A DNA stretch of 64,000 nucleotides from Lepas anatifera (lineage: Eukaryota > Arthropoda > Thecostraca > Lepadidae): the NCBI GenBank assembly GCA_034440635.1, contig JAOTON010001937.1, positions 248,001 through 312,000 on the forward strand, in the 5' to 3' direction. Shown one piece after another: positions 1-10,938 of this stretch. The position numbers were made by a program, and so were the translations under genes. Position 1 is the first letter of the stretch. Every line of letters starts with the position of its first letter. The notes below the pieces were generated by a model, which was not told the DNA's origin, did not search any database, and saw nothing but the letters and a program-made list of their open reading frames with translations.

Positions 1-90
1 AATATAACAAACCTAGCAACCAAATACAGACTAAGTCTCCAAACTCTTGCCGTCAAACATTTCTGAGACACACCACGCTGTACGTGTGTC
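1..90. repeat. Dispersed repeat, copy 1 of 2
   Basis: Bases 1-82 resemble 41024-41105 in the same orientation at roughly 80% identity by eye, sharing blocks such as CATTTCTGAGACACAC. At the second site the repeat lies just upstream, in minus-strand sense, of a Jockey-like LINE fragment. It may therefore be LINE 5' or ORF1 sequence, but that is inference. Confidence 0.55.
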
Positions 91-1079
91 CCACTCTGCT
101 GGTGGTCTTGCCATTCTTTCCGGGTATCCCAGACCCTTGGGTGGAGAGCGGCGCACGAATGACGTGTCCCTATTCATGTACGCCTCCCAAACTCTCTGAC
201 CGGGGTGCCTCCCATCACTAAAAAAACTTTCACCATTGAGTTCAACGACTAATTCTGATTATTTGAATACACAATTTTACCCATTTTTTATTTTAATTTG
301 ATGGAATAGCTGTAGAAGAAATTGATGCGCGGTCAAAGTGCAAAATTGCCCGAGGCTATAGCTTTAACTCCTGAATCGCTTAATTTAGTGACGTAAAAAT
401 GGCACAGGCGTGTTCTGACCTGCCAGTAACCCCATGGACACATACAAAATCGGAGCCATGAGGGTGTAAGGCCTGTGCTGAAATGCCGTGGAATGTCCCA
501 GGTCTGTCGCAATTTCGACCCAAATCCGGTGTGCACTTGGTATGAAAGAAGCCAGCCGTCATGCTTCAGCACCAGGTCGCACTGTCCCTCTAAAATGGCA
601 AGGTACCATGTCAGTTCCCTCTCCGTCGGATGGAATTTTCTCTGCCGATGGTTAAAAAGCAAGACCGCGTGCGCCAAATGCAAGACGACGGAGGCAATGG
701 CGCGGTTCCCACGCGCCGGCCAAGGGTATTGCGGCGGAGAGAGCGGCTGAGGGCACTGAGGCTGGCAGGTCCATGTCGGCGGCAGCTCGGAGCTAGGCAC
801 AGCCGCTGCAGCTACAGCGCCGCTCAGACAGCGCGACAAGCACAAGACAGAACAAAGCACAGCTTACCCCTAAGCTTAGCTTGGCGCAGTAACAAGGACC
901 AGCATTACAGCGTAAGAGCTGAGCGTTGGCGGGGGTGTGCAGAGACGCCGGGGCCTGTATGGCCTCTGTCTAGTGTGGAAGCTATCCACACCGGCTCTGC
1001 CCGCAAATGCCTTCGGGGCCGAGCCGCGCGTCCCAGCGCTGCCAATATCAATAAACAGTTGGCGGCGCGGCGCGACGAT
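91..1079. other. No gene recognised
   Basis: The left part is AT-rich and 640-1079 is GC-rich. Short open frames exist on both strands but none shows a recognisable domain, splice structure or biased composition. I see nothing further here. Confidence 0.4.
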
Positions 1080-1362
1080 AAACGGCGCCCTCACGCTCCA
1101 CTCTGACGACGCAAACCGGCGCCCCGATGCTCGACTCCTCTAAAGCAAACGGCGCCCCGACGCTCCGCTCCTCCGGCGCCCAGGCGCTCTGCTCCTGTGA
1201 CGCAAACGGCGCCCCGACGCTCCGCTCTGATGACGCAAACGGCGCCCTGGCGCTCCGCTCTGGCGACGCAAACGGCGCCCTGACGCTCCGCTCCTCCGGC
1301 GCCCAGGCGCTCTGCTCCTGTGACGCAAACGGCGCCCAGGCGCTCGGTCCTCGCCGTCCCAA
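1080..1362. repeat. GC-rich minisatellite with 33-bp and 24-bp units
   Basis: The array repeats units starting GACGCAAACGGCGCCC, 33 bp long, alternating with a 24-bp unit starting GGCGCCCAGGCGCT. Because both periods are multiples of three, several frames stay open and give repetitive peptides on both strands. No start context, splice site or known domain supports translation. Confidence 0.8.
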
Positions 1363-2430
1363 TAGCTGACAGCACAACCAAACCGATGATAGGCGCTTGA
1401 CCATCATTGATTCGTGGCGCTGGGCCCGACAGATGTGAAAAATATCGTGTTATATTGGTTTTAGCATAAGCTGGTTACATACTAAGGAGCAGTGGTGCAA
1501 CCAGGATTTCATTTTGGGGGTGGGGCAAGTCTTGAGAATGTGCCCCTATCCCTATCGCCATATACTTTAAGTCTGCAAAAAAACACTTATTGTAGGTGTC
1601 CTCTTTTTTGTAATACGGGGTTTTAACAGTTCTGGATTTGATGGCCTATTTATTTTCGCCCTAACTTTAGAATGTATATTGTATCTTTAGAACTGCATCC
1701 AGCGATATATGATCTTAGTTGGTCTTCACCTGTATGCAATCCCCGGCTTTGCTATAGGTAAGAACCAGGGGCGTCGCTGCCGAATGTTTACTGGTGGAGG
1801 GCTCTAGACTGACGACGACCAAGGTGGGGGTACCAGCCAAATTCTGAAAATTTTGGCAGCATATAAACGCTAACGACAATTCACTTCAACACATTCATGG
1901 AGATTCACGCTATTAACGCAGCAAATACCAAAAGAATTGAGTCGAGGTTCGAATTTGGTCGGACGTCTATCTCCCCCTTGATTCACAAATACTGAGGTAC
2001 AGGTACCCCATCACCCCGCTTTCAGCGCTCATGGTAAAAACCTATTCATTATATGTAGGAACGGACAAAGTCTGTTCCATTGAGATAAACTGCTTCCCTA
2101 TACTTGCGTTGGAAAATGGTGTCACATTTAACGAGGTATTGTCATGCTGAAGAAATCGAATGATGTTTTAGGACCGTCCCAGGTCAGATAGTAAACATGA
2201 CTTGAATACAAGTCCGGTGATGGTCATGTACTGACGAAAAGTGGTCATCACTCGTATCTGTTGATTTCCATTGGCTATAGGAGCTTCAGCTCAATTCAGT
2301 GCAAATCTCATGACAAAAACAGCCCACTGATATGTCCCTGGTGACTGGAAAACCCTCAAATCAAAATTTACGATTTGATCGTGTAGGACATCATGCGCGG
2401 AGCGTCGCCGTACTTGGCACGTGCAGATTT
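1363..2430. other. Intergenic, with two transposon-end fragments
   Basis: No gene is seen. Near 1490 (AGTGGTGCAACCAGGATTTC) and 1767 (AGGGGCGTCGCTGCCG) lie sequences resembling the CAGNGGCGNAGCC ends of short inverted-repeat transposons found elsewhere in the window. No matching opposite ends were identified. Confidence 0.35.
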
Positions 2431-2507
2431 AACGGAATGTGGCACCTTTATAGCGTGATTTTAATTGAGATAGCCAAGTTGTGAGGCATGCCGGAAAACC
2501 CGGTACT
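2431..2507 (+). mobile_element. Fragment of TTAA MITE (AGGGAAT family)
   Basis: The sequence from GGAATGTGGCACC to AAAACCCGGTACT matches the left end of the full-length copies at 8142 and 40149. The copy is cut off at an adjacent TA microsatellite, and its TTAA edge has decayed. Confidence 0.7.
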
Positions 2508-2521
2508 GTATATATAAATAT

Positions 2522-2609
<88 letters not shown>
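2508..2609. repeat. (TA)n microsatellite
   Basis: About 100 bp of nearly pure TA dinucleotide replaces the remainder of the MITE fragment on its left. Confidence 0.95.
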
Positions 2610-2611
<2 letters not shown>

Positions 2612-2668
2612 CCATTCCATGCCAACTCAACCACATTAATTGTGATTTTACACGGCACCCCTCAGATC

Positions 2669-2690
2669 TGTGTGTGTGTGTGTGTGTGTA
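2669..2690. repeat. (TG)n microsatellite
   Basis: Short TG run of about ten units. Confidence 0.9.
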
Positions 2691-2691
2691 C

Positions 2692-4047
2692 GATAAAGAC
2701 GTAGTAGTGAAGCGCACGATAAAGACGTAGTAGTGTGGTTCTGTCACCCCCGTAAGATGTGCGTGATGTCATTTTTAAAACGTTTGCGCGTTCCATGCAC
2801 TTGTCTCTGACTAGTGACACATGTGGCCCATAGCTGAGTCACTTGTCAAGTGTTAACCCGAGAAACTTTGCTCGGTCTACAACCGGGACTGTTTTCCCAT
2901 ACATTCGCAGGTGGACATCAGGGCAATAGCTGTTTGTTCGGCAGAAGTGTACACATACAGTTTTCTCCGTTGAGAATCTAAAACCGTTTTTGAGGCTCCA
3001 TGGAGTAAGACGGTCGATACCGAGCTGCAGCTGTCTCTACGCTGAGATAGACGTCGATGAGCTGATCCACATCGCAAGATCATCAACAAACAGCGATTTG
3101 TCAACAGGGGCAGGTATGACGTCACAGATGTCGTTGATTAAAACACCGGAAAGAGTCACACTCAGCACGCTACCCTGGGCGACGCCGTCTTCCTGTTGGA
3201 ACCTCCGCGAAAGCACACTACCTACTCTATCACGAAAGAACCTCTCCCGGATAAAGCTCGCAAGGAAGTGGCCCATGTGGCCTCGCACACCCGCGTTGAA
3301 GAGTTTTCGAAGTATGACATGCCGCCATGCCGTGTCGTATGCCTTTTCGATGTCGAAGAATACGGCAATGGTATGTTTCTTCAGGACAAAAGAGCGGCGA
3401 ATAGCTGTATCAATGGATACCAAATGATCAGTAGTTGACCGGCCTGCGCAAAACCCACATTGGGCGTTAGCCATGAACCCAGTGCTCTCAAGATACCACA
3501 TGAGGCGCCGATTTATCATACGCTCAAAAAGCTTGCACGCACTCGAGGTAAGTGAAATGGGGCGGTAGTGTAGGGGATCATTTCCCTCCTTGCCCGGCTT
3601 TAGTATGGGAACGATCGTGGCCTCTCGCCAGGCGTCCGGAAAATCGTGTCCAGTCCAAATATGATTGTAAAAAGATAGGAGCGCCCTTCTTGATCGTTCC
3701 TTGAGGTTTTTAAGCATATCATAGTGTATGTTGTCCGGGCCAGCTGCTGTATTCTTTGTATGTGAAAGAGCTAGATTCAATTCGTCCAGTGTAAAGTGGT
3801 CGTTAAAAGACAGATATTCGCCCGAATTAAAATCGATTGGTGTCCGTTCACTAATGGTCTTATGGCGGATAAAACGAGGGTCGGTTGTTCCCACACGCCA
3901 TTGGTCCGACCAAACCATCCCAAACGTATCTGCCACTTCCGCGGGGTCAGTGATAGTGTTATTATTGTACTGCAGAACTGGTAGTGGTGTAGGTATACTC
4001 CGGCCCGAAATGTTATTTATGCGTTTCCAGATTTCGCTAAGAGGGGT
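2692..4047 (-). pseudogene. Jockey-like LINE reverse transcriptase fragment
   Basis: A non-LTR retrotransposon RT remnant. The open frame from 4047 down to 3037 begins with a linker containing EIWKRINNISG, then TAAGPDNIHYDML, ILKPGKEGNDPLHYRPISLT, motif A FFDIEKAYDTAW, motif B GVAQGSVLSVTLSG and motif C SLFVDDLAMW. This order is typical of Jockey-clade RTs common in arthropods. A frameshift follows motif C; the next frame continues with KTVCVHFCR and MYGKTVPVVDRAKFLG, and traces reach about 2692. The endonuclease and 3' end are missing. A 22-25 bp tandem duplication (ACGATAAAGACGTAGTAGTG) marks the right-hand edge at 2690-2735. Stops and frameshifts make it inactive. Confidence 0.88.
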
Positions 4048-4499
4048 CTATCTATTAATGGCGTTGATGTATGTACACCATGACCCCTCAGATCTCTACG
4101 AAATGAGGTGTATAGAGGTTCTTCATAGTCTAGAATTCAAATATGTGGTCGAAATAGACCTCCGGGTTTTCGTTTCGTTGCAACAGTGACGTCAAATTGT
4201 GACGTCACTCCGTGATTGGTAAAATTCAAAGGTTTGTACCTCAAAAAGTTGCTATTTTTATAACGGATATTTGAAATCCGTTAACGGTTTTAGAGGGAGT
4301 ATGCTTGGCGAATACCAATGATTGCCAAAAATAGTTTCTGAAAATTTTCGAAATTGATACAAATTTGAAATAAAAATATACATTTGAAAATTAAGAGCGA
4401 GGACTTCAATTTTCTTGAAATTCAAATATATGAAATCTGCATGTGTTCTTACCCTGAAACCGTAAAAAATAATGGGTATTTGATAAGATCATATCGTAA

Positions 4500-4960
4500 C
4501 CCGTGCCGGAATGAGGGGCTGTTACAACTTCCTTAAGATTTTTTGCCTGGCGCCGGGAGACGGAGGCGTGCAACGCCGCCGTACTCGGCATACGTGCTCA
4601 AGGGTGGACGCAGGAACGCCGTTCAAGCGGGGGTCAACTCTGGAGAAATTGTAAAAACATAGCGTTTAATAAAATCGGTCAAAATTCTCAATTTTGGGGG
4701 GGCGGCTATGGCCCTTTGACCCCTTCTCTGCCTCCGCCAGTATACGTGCTACGTGGTCATTGTTGTAGCCTCTGACACAATCTGAGGTCCCGGCAATATC
4801 AGGTCAGGTCACCAGTCCGGGCCAAGTGACCGCCAAAAAACGTTTATAGGTGCCGCGGTGAGAAAAGAATTACTCTTACGATCTGACATTCATCTCAAAT
4901 AATAAGGCCACCGAGTAAAACAATGTGTCGTAACGGAATTTCTGATATCGATGACCTGAG
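4500..4960 (+). mobile_element. Left half of an AGGTCA-rich element, decayed
   Basis: The stretch around 4550-4600 carries the CGCCGCCGTACT(C/T)GGCATAC block that follows the left terminus in the copies at 17077, 52374 and 59702. After it come ATCAGGTCAGGTCACCAGTC and a region resembling 52500-52700. The terminus itself is not recognisable. The rest of this family resumes at about 5665, after a tandem array. Confidence 0.55.
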
Positions 4961-5084
4961 GTCCGTCCAGGGTCCTAAGCTCTCGATTGGAAACGCGTTG
5001 GGAGAAACTGGCTTAGATTTGCTAACTATCCTCACAATGGTAATAGAACGCTTATTTTGACGTCATTGGGCCAGTCATTATTTT

Positions 5085-5660
5085 GGGCCATTGTGGCCAG
5101 CAGGGAAATGTTTTGCCCACAGCGTCCGCTCTAGCAGGACCCTCTTTCACTACAATGGCCTTCAAACTAGTTGGACAAACTGTTTTCCGCGGGGCTCTCT
5201 ATCGTCATCTGGACCCTCTCTGGTCAGGTGGGCCCCCTACAGAGGCTTAGCCAAAGGGGAGGCTGTTAGGGCGATGGCCCCCTTGAAGGACGCACTGCCC
5301 AGCCGCACTATTCTCTGTGGCCCGCCGTGGAACCTCACGTCAGACAGGGTACTCTAAGCCCTCTCCTGCGCTTCATTCTTTGACAAGCAGGGATCTTTTG
5401 ACCTTCGGAATTCCTCTGAAAAAGAGGGTTCTCTGAACCACTGTAGCCCCAGGGTCCTCTGACGACAGTAGGACCCGTTCTGTTCAGCTGGGCCCTCTAC
5501 AACCGATAAAACAACTATAACCAGCAAAGGCTATTTGGGCAGCAGGGCCCACTGGGGCCAGTAGGAGGACACTGTCTGAACATCTAAGCCCTCTTTAAGT
5601 GAGAAGGCGATTGGGGCAAGCAGGGACTTTTTCGGCTGGAAACCCACTTTAGCATTGCTA
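5085..5660. repeat. Degenerate tandem array (AGCAGGGCCCTCT type)
   Basis: Recurring, much diverged units built on (A/G)CAGGGCCCTCTG(T/A)G. A similar array occurs at 50560-51180, and both lie close to AGGTCA-rich elements. I could not fix one period by eye; units are about 30 bp. Confidence 0.55.
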
Positions 5661-5664
5661 TTTG

Positions 5665-6156
5665 GGCAGTTTTCAGACTAAGGTCAATAACTTTGCATGA
5701 AATGATGGTACAGTTTTTATTTTGATACCATTGCGTTCAGATTGCTATTGCGAGTCGATTGACATGCATATTAACTATGCTAGCTTAAAAAGTGACCTTG
5801 ACCTAGTCTGAGGTCAGGTCATTTTTATGTTTTGACTTGGTAGGTTTTATTATCAGTCGATTTGTCGTGACGAGAGGAAGCGAATGGTGCCTAAAAAATT
5901 ATTCTAACTCAACTCTGTCAGACGCTAGAGCCCACAAACTCTACTGAAAATCCTACTTTCTTTGACCAGGCATGACCTCAATATTGAAATGAGCTAAAAA
6001 GTGGCTCGTATAGTTCCTTCACGACTTTGTATGAGCTGTCCACCAGCGTTCGTGTTTTTTCGCTATCCCGCATAGGAGCCGAGCTCGAGGGGGTGTTCAA
6101 AGACCCCCCCCACACCAGGGCTAAGGTGGCTCGGAGACCCACCAGTAGGCCAGGTC
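5665..6156 (+). mobile_element. Right half of an AGGTCA-rich element
   Basis: This matches 52865-53345 in order: CAGTTTTCAGACT, GGTCAATAACTTTGCATGA, AGTGACCTTGACCT, a GTCAGACGCTAGAGCCCA block and the GGGGGTGTTCAAA terminus. The terminal TTAA is decayed. The large inverted repeat follows immediately. Confidence 0.65.
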
Positions 6157-6540
6157 GTCAGAAAATAATTTCTGATTTCGGATTAAGAGTAGTAATTTTA
6201 TCATGTCATGATATGTTGCAAACATGATGCAAGCAAAACAAATCCGATGAATCTACGTTTAATGGGCGCGGGGGCCTTTTCTGAAGGCATGTTTTCAGTA
6301 CGACGGCGTTGAAGTCTCCATTGTCTTCACAATGCATTGTTGTCAGTATCCTTGCAGCACGGTAACTTGGTTACCAACATCAAAACATCGGATCTATTTG
6401 TAGCCAGGCGGATGTACTGGATACCCGGGCAGCTGCTGAGAGGCCTAGGCACCCTCTGGCCCTCTCTGGTCACCCTCTTGTTTTGAAGATAGGGGATTTC
6501 TCGAGTTTTGAGCCTTAACAACTTTGGCAATTGTTGACGT

Positions 6541-6982
6541 TTAAAGGGAATGTGGCGCCTTGGTCGGATCCTGGAATTTAGTGTAATTAGGGATGCTTTT
6601 GGCCAAAATCATGGAACTGTCCATGATTTCTATGAAAAACAATAAGCTCAATATGTTGATTTTTAAAAGGCACCTCTACGGGAAAAATAAATATCTGCCA
6701 GTGGATGATGTCATGATCTGGTAACCACTACCATATTCAATAGGCTTCAAGGGTACTCACCGTACTCACCGTGACGTCAGCATATGTCGTCACACCAACA
6801 ACTGACAACTGTGGCCTGCTTCTCATGGTACATGAGGGGTACATTTCGGTAGGTTTTAACTTTTATCTACGGAAGCTTCGAGTTTCAAGACAAATAAGAT
6901 ATTGAGTACCGGGTTTTCCGGCATGCTTTAAAACTTGGCTATGTCAGTCAAAATCACGTTATAAAGGCGCCCCATTCTTTAA
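6541..6982 (-). mobile_element. TTAA MITE (AGGGAAT family), nested in left arm
   Basis: About 440 bp bounded by TTAA at both edges with inverted ends TTAAAGGGAATGTGGCGCC and GGCGCCCCATTCTTTAA. It is related to 8142-8592 and 40149-40612. No coding capacity is seen, so it would need a transposase from elsewhere. TTAA targets are typical of piggyBac-like transposases; that assignment is inference. Confidence 0.82.
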
Positions 6983-6985
6983 CGA

Positions 6986-7139
6986 CGCACCAACCTCTTG
7001 GATTATACGGTGTCGCCAACTCTCATCCTGTCGGGAGGGATAGTCAGGCTGTCCTCATTCACTGTCCTTGCCGGGATTGGAACCAGGAACCTATGGTGCA
7101 GGACACAGATGTGCTGCCTACTGCAACACAGCACCCCCT
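6986..7139 (-). mobile_element. tRNA-derived SINE copy in left arm
   Basis: Read on the minus strand this has a tRNA-like head with an A-box-like TGTTGCAGTAGGC and a B-box GGTTCCAATCC. The inverted partner is at 7985-8141. The tRNA folds are imperfect, as expected for a SINE head rather than a functional tRNA. Confidence 0.6.
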
Positions 7140-7554
7140 TCACCCTTAATAACTTTGGCTGGTTAGCTGGTTGAGCTTTTTTCTAGTTGAGCACCTACTC
7201 AGATTTGGGTGTGGCTACGAGCGTGGTTTGTATGTGAGACCTTGGAGTAGGACAGTGTAGTAACGTAATAATCACATGATCAGACTGGGGGCTGTAGGTA
7301 TGCTATCCTGTGACATGGACATTTTGAGACACACAGTTCTGAAAGAAACCGGACTGACGACTAATTCTATTCGTTTGCCGTATTTATTTGTTTGACGCAA
7401 GCTTAATGCTGTGAGTATGTCTTAATCGCCATCATATATTTGCAGATGACCTGGCACTCGAATATCCTACACAAATGACACAATACACATCGACTCTGTA
7501 GTACATTAGACATAACCTTTACTTGTTAACCATTTTTCTATAAGCAGACCATTG

Positions 7555-7785
7555 CGTGGTCTTTCTCGGGCCTCACTTTGCCGGTCATCTGCCTGTGAGT
7601 AAGCCTGGCCCTGATGAACCCGTCCCTCATGTCGTATTCGACACAGCCTCGGAGTCGGCCATTACCTCCTTCACACACAGTTCCACGCCCTGACCATGAA
7701 CGAGTAAGTCAACAACTTCCATGGAAGTAGTCTGGAACATCTTGATCTCCTCGACAGAAAAGCTCAGAGTGAGCACAGGATAGCA
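7555..7785 (-). pseudogene. Decayed coding remnant in the inverted-repeat loop
   Basis: Minus-strand translation gives two adjoining frames that read as protein: VDLLVHGQGVELCVKEVM, then, after a frameshift, DGFIRARLTHRQ. These patterns recall a widespread uncharacterised, transposon-associated protein group (CHTQ-VER-VKEV followed by RDGFIRARL). The match is from memory and partial. There is no intact frame. Its position between long inverted arms suggests it is a relic of the element's own protein or a captured fragment. Confidence 0.4.
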
Positions 7786-7984
7786 TACCTTCAGCCTTCA
7801 GTGTTGCCTTCAGCGTCAGCCTTCAGTGTCAAATGTCTGATCATTTGATTATTACATTACTACACTGTCTTACTCCAAGGTCTCACATACAAACCACGCT
7901 CGTAGCCAGACACAAATCTGAGTAGGTGCTCAACTAGAGAAAAAGCTCAAGCAGCTGACCAGCCAAAGTTATTAAGGGTGAAGG

Positions 7985-8141
7985 GGGGGTGCTGTGTTGC
8001 AGTAGGCAGCACACCTGTATCCTGCACCATAGGTTCCGGGTTCAAATCCCCGGAAGGGACAGTGAATGAGGACAGCCTGACTATCCCTCCCAACAGGATG
8101 AGAGTTGGCGACACCGTCTAATCCAAGAGGTTGGTGCATTG
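7985..8141 (+). mobile_element. tRNA-derived SINE copy in right arm
   Basis: The head has an A-box-like TGTTGCAGTAGGC and a clear B-box GGTTCAAATCC inside CCGGGTTCAAATCCCCGG. A non-tRNA tail of about 90 bp follows and stops exactly at the TTAA MITE beginning at 8142. There is no evidence of a functional tRNA cloverleaf with a paired acceptor stem. Confidence 0.62.
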
Positions 8142-8592
8142 TTAAAGGGAATTTGGCACCTTTATAAAGTGATTTTGACTAAGATAGCCAAGTTGTAAAG
8201 CATGCCGGAAAACCCGGTACTCAATATCTCATTCGTCTTGAAACTCGAAGCTTCCGTAGATAAAAGCTAAAACCTACCTGAAATGTAACCCTCATGCACC
8301 CTGAGCAGCAGGCCAAAGTGTCAGTTGTTGGTGTGCCGACATATGCTGACGTCACGGTGAGTATAAGCTAATCGAAGCACTTGAAGCCTATTGAATATGG
8401 TAGTGGTTACCAGATCATGACATCATCCACAGGGAGATATTTATTTTTCCCTAGAGGCGTATTTTAAAAATCAATATTGAGCTTATTGTACATTTTTTAG
8501 ATAAATCAGGGATGGTTCCATGATTTTCGGCTAAAAGTATCCCTATGTACACTAAATTCCAGGATTCGACCAAGGTGCCACATTCCCTTTAA
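8142..8592 (+). mobile_element. TTAA MITE (AGGGAAT family), nested in right arm
   Basis: 451 bp with TTAA at both edges and ends TTAAAGGGAATTTGGCACC and GGTGCCACATTCCCTTTAA. It is the inverted partner of 6541-6982 and was presumably present before the arm was duplicated. Confidence 0.85.
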
Positions 8593-9006
8593 ACGTCAAA
8601 ATTGCCAAAGTTGTTAAGGCTCAAACTCGAGAGATCCACCTATCTTCAATACAAGGGGGTGACCAGGAAGGACCAGAGGGTGCCTTGGCCTCTCAGCAGC
8701 TGCCCGGGTATCCAGTGCATTCGCCTGGCTACAAAAGATCCAACGTTTTGATGTTGGTAACCAAGTTACCGTGCTGCAAGGATACTGACAACAATGCATT
8801 GTGAAGACAATGGAGACTTCAACGCCATCCTACTGAAAACATGCCTTCAGAAAAGGCCGTTCCGCGCCCATTAAATGTAGATTCATCGGATTTGTTTTGC
8901 TTGCATCATGTTAACAACATATCATGACTAATAATATCACTACTCTTAATTCGAAATCGGAAATTATTTTCTGACGACTTGGTCTACCCACCAGGGTGCG
9001 GGTTAA

Positions 9007-10049
9007 AGCGAGGTTTTAGATTAGGTTACACAAACAGTGAGCTGTAATTTTTCTTTTTGCTCAGTGATATTTTTGAGGCCCTTTGGCGCTGTCGTAGGCC
9101 CTTTTGGGCGCCGCCCCCCCCCCGAGCGAAATCCTGGCTACACTCCTGCATATAATGCACGTACGTGATATTGGTAAATATAATTTACTTCGGAGACCGG
9201 CCCCCCCAGTCAAATTGTGTTAGACAAGGCCCTGAGCTGTAGCGTTATAAAAGTTCGTGGCTCTCGTCTGACTTCAGCTGAAGCAGGGTTTTTGGACTCC
9301 TATTGCTGATAAACCTGAATAAACAAAATCAAACGAAACTAAACAAAACGTTTGGGAGGATATCCAGGACAAATCGTAAACAAGTTTGTTTCTCATCAAA
9401 GTGTAAAAGCTCCGCTGCTTTGGGGATGGCATGGCCGCATTCCACCCGCCCCCTGCACATTAGCGGACCATGCCTCGGCTAGTAATACAAATCCGGGTGG
9501 GGGGGGGACATTACCCCTTCCAAACCCACCAATTATCGCCGATTTTCATTTAAGGAAAATATAACATTTTTCACGATCTTGGGTCCATGATGTTGGGCCT
9601 AGGAATGCGCTGTTCTATGTTTCTTCGTTGACGTGTTATTCCGGAAAAACCACTAAGGGTAAGGGGTAGCTAATTCGCTGGCCCCATTTCCCATACGTTG
9701 CGCATGTAAAGTAACTGGTAACTGGTGTAACTGGAACTGGCCCTCTCATACCGGTTACAACACTTAGGACCTTATTATTCGAACTTGACTGAAATCGGGA
9801 AGTTTCGAAGAAGGCGGGGGCCCTCCTTTTCGGACGCGCACGACTGGAATCGTGCACACAGTGCACGAGATCCTAAATGTCTCGCCGCCTCAGCGATGAA
9901 TCACCTGGTTTTCCTGCCCGATTGGCCGCATTGATATAAGCACCCAATATAGGAGAGTGTGCCCCGGCACACAGGATGCGGAGGTGTATGGGGATACAGG
10001 GGGCAAAAGGGCGAGGCAGACCCTCCCCGGTCGAGCCAAGGACTTACTG
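9007..10049. other. Intergenic, with one transposon end
   Basis: No gene is recognised. Around 9105-9147 a run of C followed by GCGAAATCCTGGCTACACTCC resembles the right end of the element at 25258-26091. The rest is unassigned. Confidence 0.35.
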
Positions 10050-10830
10050 GAGCATTCCAGGACAACACAACCAAAAATATTTCAATTTGACACCACCATG
10101 TCTAGAAAAAATCGGAAACTTTGTCTCCGGGGTATTTTTTTGGCCAGAAACACGGCTGTGAGAATCTCAGCCCCTCCGACCAATAGCGACCGAGTCATAG
10201 CCCAAGGAATTTTCGGGAGGTCACCTTGTAGACTCATATTTGATGCTTCATAACACAAAAACACGTTGCCTGATCAACAAGTTTTGTAAATCATTAAACT
10301 CGTCTTGAACCATAAATAATTTTGAAAAATGCAAATTATTAAAAATTTAAAAATCTAGACTTTTAATTAGTTTGACCTTTTCTTTTGTAACCTAGCTTGA
10401 TCTGTTGCCAGTTGAAATTAACCTTTTTGACACCTCTTAAATTTTGCTTCATAAATTATCTTTCGATAAAATGTTTTTTAAAAAATGCGTTCTTGCTATA
10501 AATTTCACATTTTTACCACTTAAGGCAGGTATGCAGACAGTTTTTGACCACTGCAGCAGTACAGCGTTATGTTTAACACCGCAAACAAAGCGATTGCTTT
10601 TGGAATCGGTTGCTTGCAATGATATTGCATTGTCTTTACGAAATTTTCATCGTGCAAGTGTCAGAGTTTATGAGAATTAATACGCGCCCACACGAGGGGC
10701 CGGGCAACCGACCTACTCCGGTTTCCACAGGTAGTAAAAAAAAAACATCGCCCAGCGCCACCGCACTGCATCTACCTCTAACCAGACATTTTTGCAACTT
10801 CTGGCAAAATAATTTTAGGCCAACTGGTAG
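10050..10830 (+). repeat. Left arm of 4.7-kb inverted repeat
   Basis: Reverse-complement matches to 14045-14783 include GCATTCCAGGACA, GACACCACCATGTCTAGA, GGAGGTCACCTTGTAGACTCA, AAAACACGTTGCC and AAGCGATTGCTTTTGGAATC. The arm runs through the TTAA terminus at 10677, so both the flank and the element end are inverted duplicates. Confidence 0.85.
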
Positions 10831-10938
10831 GTGGTAGGCACCGTAAATACGGTAGATCAGCTGGCAACTGACTGGTGAGGGGGTGACCTGATGTAGGCGG
10901 CCGTCCTTATGCTTTGAGGGACGTTCAGCTTTGGTTCC

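Larger units (their letters stand above)
6157..7313 (+). repeat. Left arm of 2.8-kb inverted repeat
   Basis: This arm is the diverged reverse complement of 7773-8975. Matching landmarks, in inverted order, are AGAAAATAATTTC, GCATGTTTTCAGTA, GGTAACTTGGTTACCAACATC, a nested TTAA MITE, a SINE and GGTATGCTATCCTGTG. Differences are spread along the whole arm, so this is an old structure rather than a recent assembly fold-back. The arms flank a loop of about 460 bp. Confidence 0.88.
7773..8975 (-). repeat. Right arm of 2.8-kb inverted repeat
   Basis: This arm is the inverted partner of 6157-7313. Just outside it, ACCCACCAGGGTGCGGGTTAA ends at a TTAA (9003-9006) and resembles the termini of the AGGTCA-rich elements. 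The inverted repeat may therefore have formed inside, or been mobilised with, such an element. Confidence 0.88.

Noticed and set aside
1048..1407. Repetitive Ala/Pro/Ser-rich frame
   Set aside because: Same reason: 33/24-bp minisatellite with periods divisible by three.
3037..3936. Active retrotransposon
   Set aside because: A frameshift follows the catalytic motif and the endonuclease and 3' end are missing.
8020..8060. Possible tRNA gene (B-box GGTTCAAATCC)
   Set aside because: No paired acceptor stem or anticodon arm; an inverted partner and a tail indicate a SINE head.
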